Source of the DNA: Promethearchaeota archaeon
Lineage (GTDB): Archaea > Asgardarchaeota > Lokiarchaeia > Sigynarchaeales > SOKP01
Direction of reading: 5' to 3'
Assembly (NCBI GenBank): GCA_019058515.1
Contig: JAHPYY010000025.1
Coordinates: 1 to 29,831, forward strand
DNA: 29,831 nt
The position numbers and the translations under genes were made by a program. The notes beneath the pieces are model-generated. The model did not search any database. It was not told where the DNA came from and saw only the letters and a list, made by a program, of their open reading frames with translations. Below are positions 23,989 to 29,831 of the stretch, one piece after another (the first letter of the stretch is position 1; each line of letters opens with the position of its first letter).

Positions 23989-24405
23989 TCAGCGTTGTGG
24001 GAGATACTGCTGCAAGTTTTGGGACAATCCTTGTAGATTTGCGTCAAGATTTTGGAGTTGTTTTCCCAAAAACTCGATTTGTTTGTTGTGCTCTTCTATA
24101 GTTTTATCTAGATACTTAATTGCTCCGTCAACGCTTTTTTCCACGACAACATCTTGACTAATATACAATAGAACTTTTTGGGTGTCTTTTATTGTAGCTT
24201 TCACATTGATAATTCCTCCAATTGGTACTAGGATTTCATCGTTAGGTTTTATTCCTTCCTTAATATTTTCAAGTGTAAACTTGGTATTTCTCATATTGTT
24301 AAGTGAAGCAGACATCAGTTCCAATTGGTTTTGAAACATATCTCTCTGTTGTTTTATGTATTGAAATTGATATAACTGTCGTTCAACTTCTTTTTGACTT
24401 TCCAT
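23989..24405 (-). CDS. pfdA: Prefoldin subunit alpha
   Basis: The 138-residue protein has two long coiled-coil helices at the ends (QKEVERQLYQFQYIKQQRDM and IEEHNKQIEFLGKQLQNL) flanking beta strands with EILVPIGGIINVKATI and VLLYISQDVVVEKSV. The central hairpin with VPIGG is the mark of the alpha class, which has two beta-hairpins; two alpha subunits and four beta subunits make the jellyfish-shaped chaperone that passes nascent proteins to the thermosome. It sits 33 nt behind eL20 and 29 nt before ftsY, the gene order found across archaea. The Gln-rich C-terminus may be flexible. Confidence 0.93.
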   Translation of the reverse strand: MESQKEVERQLYQFQYIKQQRDMFQNQLELMSASLNNMRNTKFTLENIKEGIKPNDEILVPIGGIINVKATIKDTQKVLLYISQDVVVEKSVDGAIKYLDKTIEEHNKQIEFLGKQLQNLDANLQGLSQNLQQYLPQR

Positions 24406-24438
24406 ATTGATACCCTTGATAATGTTGTTTTCTACAAA

Positions 24439-24666
24439 TTATGAGGACAATTCTCGAATCAAGTAATCTTCTACTTCATTCGGTTGGATTTCAACTACTT
24501 CTTGGATCTTTACTTGGCGTCTCAATATACCAATTGAAGTGATTTGAGAAAGAACCTTCTCTATTGCGTCTTCCTCCTTTAGGGCTCGAACTTCCTTTCG
24601 GACCAAATAATCCTTATGATTCTTTCTGTACACACCAGTAATTCTAAAGATTTTAATCTCCGACAT
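24439..24666 (-). CDS. Large ribosomal subunit protein eL20 (LX / L18Ae)
   Basis: The 75-residue protein begins MSEIKIFRITGVYRK, the usual N-terminus of archaeal LX, and continues with the beta-rich body (HKDYLVRKEVRALKEEDAIE and SQITSIGILRRQVKIQEVVE). A longer start at 24687 exists (adding seven residues), but family members start at the chosen Met. LX is the archaeal version of eL20, a large-subunit protein. It lies between aIF6 and prefoldin alpha, its classic place in archaeal genomes. Confidence 0.88.
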   Translation of the reverse strand: MSEIKIFRITGVYRKNHKDYLVRKEVRALKEEDAIEKVLSQITSIGILRRQVKIQEVVEIQPNEVEDYLIRELSS

Positions 24667-24799
24667 AGCTTGAATTCTAAAAAACATACAGTAAATTGTG
24701 TGAATAATTCATTAAATAATTCTAAGGTATTAAATTTTATTCATTAATTCTAATAAAGTTAAATCCCTTGGTTGGGTGTACGAGGCCTCGCATAAATGC

Positions 24800-25468
24800 T
24801 TAGATTTGTAAAATGGAAGTAAGCCTCATTAACTCGGGACCAGTACTATCATTTCCAAACACGCCATTGGAATCATTTACAGCCACTCCTGCTCTTAAGT
24901 AGGGATGTCCTCGATTCACAGTACTTACATCGGTTTCTACCTTTAATACCGATGAAATGTATTCAATCTCCTCATCTGTTGATAAAGGATGGACCAAGCA
25001 ACCCTTATTATTGGCAACCGAAATCGAGCCTGGAAGATACGAATTCGCAAATTCGTAAACAACAGTTTCTACATTTAAAATATCTTCAATATATTCTCGA
25101 TGCCCTTTCAATAGACTACTTATTATAGCACCTTTATCGTTACAAAGGATTAAATTTCCAAAAGCATTATCGAGAGATTTTAACACTCCTATTTGGAGAG
25201 AATTATCAACATTGCTTTTAAGTGTCTCTAATTCGTCATCCCTAACTAAATCTGGCACAAGCATACCGTATTTGTTTGCTATCAGGTAAATCCCTAATAA
25301 TTTGGAATTATTCACGGTTGCTGAATACAAAGGAAGATTAAATACTGATTTAAGTTTCTCTAAAGTCCTAGTCAACAAAGAATGAGGATACAATACAAAC
25401 GAGTTATTTGGTAACAAGTACACTCCAACATAACTCCTTCCAAATATTTGGGACTTTAAAATTGCCAT
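24800..25468 (-). CDS. eif6: Translation initiation factor aIF6
   Basis: The 222-residue protein is the full-length five-fold pseudo-symmetric aIF6/eIF6. Each of the repeats can be followed: FGRSYVGVYLLPNNSFVLYP, TVNNSKLLGIYLIANKYGML, DNAFGNLILCNDKGAIIS, ANSYLPGSISVANNKGCLVH, and GHPYLRAGVAVNDSNGVFGN. aIF6 binds the large ribosomal subunit and stops premature joining with the small one. It is the first gene of the minus-strand cluster; a TATA-like TTTAAAAAAATATATT lies about 50 nt upstream on the coding strand. Genes for eL39 and eL31, which often precede it in archaea, are not found upstream here; the neighbouring gene is divergent. Confidence 0.95.
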   Translation of the reverse strand: MAILKSQIFGRSYVGVYLLPNNSFVLYPHSLLTRTLEKLKSVFNLPLYSATVNNSKLLGIYLIANKYGMLVPDLVRDDELETLKSNVDNSLQIGVLKSLDNAFGNLILCNDKGAIISSLLKGHREYIEDILNVETVVYEFANSYLPGSISVANNKGCLVHPLSTDEEIEYISSVLKVETDVSTVNRGHPYLRAGVAVNDSNGVFGNDSTGPELMRLTSILQI

Positions 25469-25641
25469 TAACAGTGAAGATATCGTAGATTATTAAGGAA
25501 ATCTATGATACAAATCTAATATATTTTTTTAAATTGTTTTAACAAATTCTTAGCTATTTAGATTCTACTAAATATTTAATTGTCTGTTGTTGTTCTTATT
25601 TAATAATATTTATAATACCGCACGACAGAATAGTATATATT

Positions 25642-27861
25642 ATGATTGATCTAATAATTGCCTTTTTCTACTTCTTAAATACACTGGGCTTTCTAGTGTT
25701 AGAGCAGATCCTTAGTGTTAATTTATTCTTGGTGGTGTTGAGCAGAGGATACTATATTCTTATCTATTTTTTATATTATTATAACGATTTAGCCTCCCAT
25801 AAATCCGAATCGCCCATATTTACCAAGAAGAGAATTGCATTCTACGGACTAAAGCAAATTTCTATAGTATTATTTTGCATTCTATATCTACCCGTTGCAG
25901 TTTTTATCTGCTTTTATTCTCTTCTTTTAAGTAGTGGTTACTTGAAACAAATCGCAGAAAAAACGGGGATCAGTTATCTTAAGCACATGGGAACGTTATT
26001 GATGCTCTTATTTCCCCTTTTAGGACTCTTAGTTTTTGCGTTATTATCGGAGATTTATGCATTGACAGCGATTGGACTAAGTTTATTACTATACTTACAA
26101 TATGGGATGAAGCTTGTATCAACACCGTACCCTAAGGTTATAGAAAAGTGGACTATTAGCTTCTTTAATCGAAGTAAATATGGAGACTCCATAAAAGCTG
26201 TCGTATTAATAGTTTTAATCGTCATACCATCAACGATTTTAATTGGAACCGCAGTGTATACCCCTCCCAAAAAAATTACAACCAATATTACCATGAGAGA
26301 CGGAACTCAACTCGCAACAGATGTTTATTACGCTCCTGGTTCTTTTGGTGGTCCGAGACCCGTTATTTTAATAAGAACAACCTATGGAAAAGAAGGATCG
26401 GGAATGTACAAAACTTTTTATCAGCCACAAGGATATCATTTGGCCGTTCAAGATTGCAGAGGATGTTTTGATTCTGGGAATAAAGATAGTTTTATGTTGT
26501 TTCAGAGCGCTTACATGGACGGCGTAGACACGATTGAATGGATTTTAGACCAACCGTTTTGTAACGGGAAGATAGCATCTGTGGGGGCTTCGGCATTAGC
26601 AATTAACGAGTATTATTACGCAGGGATGGGACCGGAGGGATTAGTCGCTCAATCGCTCATGATTGGCACTCCCGATTTATACGATATATCTATGTACAGA
26701 GGTGGAGCGTTTATGGAGGATATTGTAATTAACTGGGTAAAAGGAACAGCTCCAGATAATTGGGAATACCAACTTGACCAGATTGCCCAACACTCGAAAA
26801 AGGACGAGTTTCACAATTCCACGTGTTTATCTATGGGTATTGGACCTACTTATAACAAGATTGATGTAGCGGCAATACATATTGGTGGATGGTACGACCC
26901 GTTCTGTCAAGGTACGCTTAATGGGTATATGGGTTACGATGACTTAGGTACCGAAAACGCAAGGGGTAAGCAATTGCTGATAATGACACCTTCAACTCAC
27001 GGGTTTCCAGGGGAAGGAAAACAAGGCGAGTTGGAATTTCCCACTCAATCAACTTCAGGTATTGATCTATACATGAGTTGGGAGCAGAACTTACTTGATT
27101 ATGCGTTACTAGGTAAAAATATTGATTGGACAGGAAATAGAGTGGCTTATTACGTTATGGGTGATGTAGACGATGAAACTATAAATGCAAACGACTATAG
27201 ATACGCAAGCGATTGGCCAATCCCCCACACGAACGATACTTGGTATCTTTCAGTAAATAACGAGATGTTAAAGAACGATAAAGGTTCTGCTAACTCAAAA
27301 ATGGACTACTTGTACGACTCGAGAAATCCTGTACCTACAATCGGTGGGAACAACCTGCTTATCGCGTCAGGCCCCTACGATCAAAGAGATGTAGAAGATA
27401 GAGACGATGTACTAGTATTTGAGACCGAAACCTTCACTTCACCTTATGAAATTATAGGTAGAATGTGGGCACACTTAACTGTAAGTTCCAATTGCACAAA
27501 CACAGATTTTACTGTTAAAATCTGCGATGTTTATCCCGATGGGCGGTCGATATTAATAAGCGATGGAATAATTAACGTTAAAAGACGAGATGGTTTTAAT
27601 ATCGACGCTCCTCCATTAAACCAAGCAGGAATAGTTGAATTGGACATTGATTTATGGTCTACCGCGTATCAAATAAATACAGGTCATAAATTAAGAGTAA
27701 GTATTTCTAGCTCAAATTATCCTCGTTTCGCAATAAATCCGAATACGGGCGCTGAGCAACAAGTCTATTCGTACCAATATCTCGAAAGAAATATAGCAAA
27801 AAATAGCATTTATGTGGGACCTGGTTATAATACTTACTTGCTTCTTCCTAATCCCATTTAA
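25642..27861 (+). CDS. Membrane-anchored CocE/X-Pro-dipeptidyl-peptidase-like hydrolase
   Basis: The 739-residue protein starts with about five membrane helices (1-215). An alpha/beta-hydrolase domain follows, opening MRDGTQLATDVYYAPG, with the oxyanion region IRTTYGKE, nucleophile S317 in VGASALAINEYYYAG, GGWYDPFCQGTLNGY for the Asp region, and H453 in TPSTHG. The C-terminal jelly-roll domain (EIIGRMWAHLTVSSNCTNTD to GHKLRVSISSSNYPRF) matches the X-Pro-dipeptidyl-peptidase C-terminal domain. CocE-type enzymes hydrolyse esters, amides or N-terminal X-Pro peptides; the substrate here is not evident. The nucleophile context G-A-S-A differs from the usual G-x-S-Y. A close paralogue follows 82 nt downstream. 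Confidence 0.85.
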   Translation: MIDLIIAFFYFLNTLGFLVLEQILSVNLFLVVLSRGYYILIYFLYYYNDLASHKSESPIFTKKRIAFYGLKQISIVLFCILYLPVAVFICFYSLLLSSGYLKQIAEKTGISYLKHMGTLLMLLFPLLGLLVFALLSEIYALTAIGLSLLLYLQYGMKLVSTPYPKVIEKWTISFFNRSKYGDSIKAVVLIVLIVIPSTILIGTAVYTPPKKITTNITMRDGTQLATDVYYAPGSFGGPRPVILIRTTYGKEGSGMYKTFYQPQGYHLAVQDCRGCFDSGNKDSFMLFQSAYMDGVDTIEWILDQPFCNGKIASVGASALAINEYYYAGMGPEGLVAQSLMIGTPDLYDISMYRGGAFMEDIVINWVKGTAPDNWEYQLDQIAQHSKKDEFHNSTCLSMGIGPTYNKIDVAAIHIGGWYDPFCQGTLNGYMGYDDLGTENARGKQLLIMTPSTHGFPGEGKQGELEFPTQSTSGIDLYMSWEQNLLDYALLGKNIDWTGNRVAYYVMGDVDDETINANDYRYASDWPIPHTNDTWYLSVNNEMLKNDKGSANSKMDYLYDSRNPVPTIGGNNLLIASGPYDQRDVEDRDDVLVFETETFTSPYEIIGRMWAHLTVSSNCTNTDFTVKICDVYPDGRSILISDGIINVKRRDGFNIDAPPLNQAGIVELDIDLWSTAYQINTGHKLRVSISSSNYPRFAINPNTGAEQQVYSYQYLERNIAKNSIYVGPGYNTYLLLPNPI

Positions 27862-27862
27862 A

Positions 27863-27885
27863 TCTTCTTTTTTTCTGTTTTTTTC
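27863..27885 (+). terminator. T-tract after the first hydrolase
   Basis: A T-rich stretch with two runs of T broken by C and G follows the stop codon by two bases. It fits an archaeal T-tract terminator separating the two paralogues, which then would have separate promoters. Confidence 0.45.
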
Positions 27886-27943
27886 AAATTCACTAAATCA
27901 ACCTGCGAAAGATTTTTTAATTCATAAGTAAATAACTTTCATC

Positions 27944-29674
27944 ATGATTGATTGGTTAATGTTTTTATTTTTTCAACTGACAATAATAGATTTCGTTCAA
28001 ATCGTAACTTTAAACCTTCTAATTACAGTCATTTCCCGGATTTATTACCTGCTAATTCGCTTTTATTACTGTAGAAATGTTTTAACACAGCCATTTGTTT
28101 ACTACCATCGAAAATTTTTTTACTATTTACTTCAGGTTTTAATAGTTTTAGTTTCCATCATATTGTTACCTTTTACATTATTTACTTCTATTTTTTCTAT
28201 CTTTCTGGGTTCGCATTATCTAAAAAAAATTGGGGAGCAAAAAAGCCTTAAATACTTAATAAACCTGAGTTCTGTGATCTCCATTACAGTCACACTTTTT
28301 ACTTCTATACTAGCTATTATATTAAACGATCTGTTTTCGATCGTATCAATAAGCTTAGCGTTAATCCTGTACTTAATTCTGGGAGTAAAGATAGTTACAA
28401 AAGCGTTGGACCAAATTTCGAAAGGTATTGCAAAAACGTCCTACAAAGATTGGACACCATTTCAACTAGTAAAAGGAATTTGTTTAGTCGCGTTAGTAGC
28501 CTTCTCATCTATCGTAATAACATATTCAGGATTATATTCTGAACCTGAACCTAAAGAATTTTTTATAGAGATGAGAGATGGCGTAAAATTAGCAACAGAT
28601 GTGTATTTCGCACCGGGGTCGTTTGGTATTGCAAGACCTGTAATACTTGTTAGAACACCTTACGGAAAAAGAGGTTGGGCCTACGATCTATATTCTGATT
28701 TCTATCTCACGCAACAGTATCACTTAGTAATCCAAGATTTAAGAGGAACATTCGATTCTGAAGGGGGAACGAATTTTCAATTATTTACTAAATCTTACCA
28801 AGACGGTGTAGACTCTATAAATTGGTTACTCTCACAAAGTTTCTGTAATGGTAAAATTGCAAGTGTAGGCGTCTCTGCATTGTGTATTAATCAGTATAGT
28901 TATGCAGGAATGGGTCCACAAGGATTAGAAGCGCAATCATTATGGTTTGGAACTCCTGAATTGTTTGATCACGCTATTTTTCAAGGTTCTTATCATAAAT
29001 CCTCTGTAGAGACTTGGTTAAAAAGTACTGCCCCCGAAAATTGGGAATTTCAAAGGGATCTGATATTTCAGTATTTCCCTCGTACAATAAATTTCAATTC
29101 TACTTCTCTTTCGATGCCTATCGGACCTCAATATTCCAATGTAAATGTGTACGGACTGCATGTTGGAGGATGGTATGACCACTTTCTTCAAGGAACTTTG
29201 GATGGCTATATCGGATACGATGATTATGGTACAATTAAAGCACAGAATCACCAAAAACTTATCATGGGTCCGTGGACGCATGGAGCAGTTTTCGGTGATA
29301 TTGAAGGGGAATTGGTGTATCCTGATAATGCTAATGGTTTTAATTTAATATTGGACTGGGAGACTCAAATCTTCGACGATGCACTCTTAGGGATTCCTGG
29401 GAGATGGGATGGTGCGAGAGTTGCTTACTATCTGATGGGAGATGTAGATGGCGAGTCCAAAGAATGGAATTATTGGAGATATGCGTATGACTGGCCTTTG
29501 GAACATGTTAACGATTCTTGGTATTTCGTTGCTGATGGGAGTCTTCAAAAAAATGACCCCGGATCAGATTTTCAAAGATTTGAATACTTGTACGACCCTA
29601 GGTTTCCTGTACCTAATTTAGGGGGACAAAATCAGCCATTTGACCTAAGCGGACCAATTTTTTCTAGTGCTTGA
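27944..29674 (+). pseudogene. Second CocE-like hydrolase, truncated at an IS607 fragment
   Basis: This paralogue of the upstream gene has the same layout: N-terminal membrane helices, MRDGVKLATDVYFAPG, nucleophile S311 in VGVSALCINQYSYAG, GGWYDHFLQGTLDGY and H446 in GPWTHG. At residue ~570 it departs from its sibling (shared …VPNLGGQN, compare VPTIGGNN) and stops after SGPIFSSA. The whole C-terminal jelly-roll domain (about 160 residues) is missing. Immediately downstream the sequence is the 3' part of a serine-recombinase gene, so truncation came from a mobile-element junction. The catalytic residues are complete, so residual activity is conceivable, but loss of the C-terminal domain usually harms folding in this family. 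Confidence 0.8.
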
Positions 29675-29831
29675 TGAGATCATTCAAAATAAAGTAAAGA
29701 GAATAATTATTACCTACAAAGATAGACTAAGTAGAGTTGGATTTGGTTTATTTTCGCATTTATTTAGGCAATTTGGATGTGAAATAACCATTATTTCCGA
29801 AGTTGGGAATGAACAATTAGATTCCAAAGAA
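29661..29831 (+). mobile_element. IS607-family serine recombinase (TnpA) fragment, 5'-truncated, runs off the right edge
   Basis: The frame reads FLVLDEIIQNKVKRIIITYK and then DRLSRVGFGLFSHLF, RQFGCEITIISE, followed by a charged stretch to the window end. This is the catalytic-domain signature of IS607 TnpA (K-V-x-x-(I/V)-x-(I/V)-T-Y-K-D-R-L-x-R-x-G-F). The N-terminal MerR-type DNA-binding part and the first catalytic segment are missing: a stop lies at 29646-29648 in this frame and the sequence to its left is the hydrolase gene. A TnpB partner, normally downstream in IS607 elements, would be outside the window. Confidence 0.85.

Noticed and set aside
1..29831. CRISPR arrays, tRNA or rRNA genes
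   Set aside because: I found no regularly spaced identical repeats of CRISPR type. No cloverleaf or rRNA-like stretch was recognised in the gaps on reading both strands. A covariance-model scan could not be run and would settle this.

Overview
The window looks like chromosome from an Asgard archaeon, most likely of the Lokiarchaeia type. It is AT-rich. It carries archaeal information-processing genes (archaeal DnaG, aIF6, eL20/LX, prefoldin alpha, FtsY, SecE, a Get3-type ATPase) next to eukaryote-like genes: a Rab/Ras-like GTPase, a leucine-rich-repeat protein, and a large coiled-coil protein whose N-terminus resembles a gelsolin repeat. TATA-like boxes and T-tract ends also fit an archaeon.

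Layout. Bases 1-1550 are a scarred region: the 3' end of an adenosylhomocysteinase gene, a cupin gene, a second truncated copy of that same 3' end, a metallophosphoesterase, and the tail of an ABC-transporter ATPase. Bases 1617-4549 hold trmO, an Fe-S CCG-domain protein coupled to a small unknown protein, and a ribbon-helix-helix regulator preceded by four 11-bp tandem repeats, its likely operator. Bases 4677-7417 are an accessory block (LRR protein, unknown membrane-anchored protein, CPBP protease) bounded by two diverged direct repeats. Bases 7464-9030 hold a GNAT acetyltransferase and two decayed genes (MBL-fold hydrolase, four-helix membrane protein). Bases 9160-12611 encode a ferric-reductase-like heme membrane protein and a SERCA-type calcium ATPase.

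Bases 12642-15971 encode two helical/coiled-coil proteins in tandem, one with four exact 63-residue repeats. Bases 16264-20701 hold an FAD/NAD(P) oxidoreductase, the small GTPase, an NTF2-like protein, a Nif3-family protein and the Get3-like ATPase. Bases 21074-25468 hold dnaG, then a convergent minus-strand operon aIF6 - eL20 - prefoldin alpha - FtsY - SecE - OsmC, linking ribosome maturation, co-translational targeting and the translocon. The window ends with two tandem membrane-anchored CocE/X-Pro-peptidase-like hydrolases; the second is cut short at the junction with a 5'-truncated IS607-type serine recombinase.

The most striking observation is in dnaG. The reading frame is broken by exactly 32 nt (21188-21219) containing in-frame stops. 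Removing them restores a conserved DnaG N-terminus, and the RNA can fold into a bulge-helix-bulge with 3-nt bulges at exactly the two needed junctions. I read this as an archaeal pre-mRNA intron in the primase gene, removed by the tRNA splicing endonuclease. I know of no report of one in dnaG.
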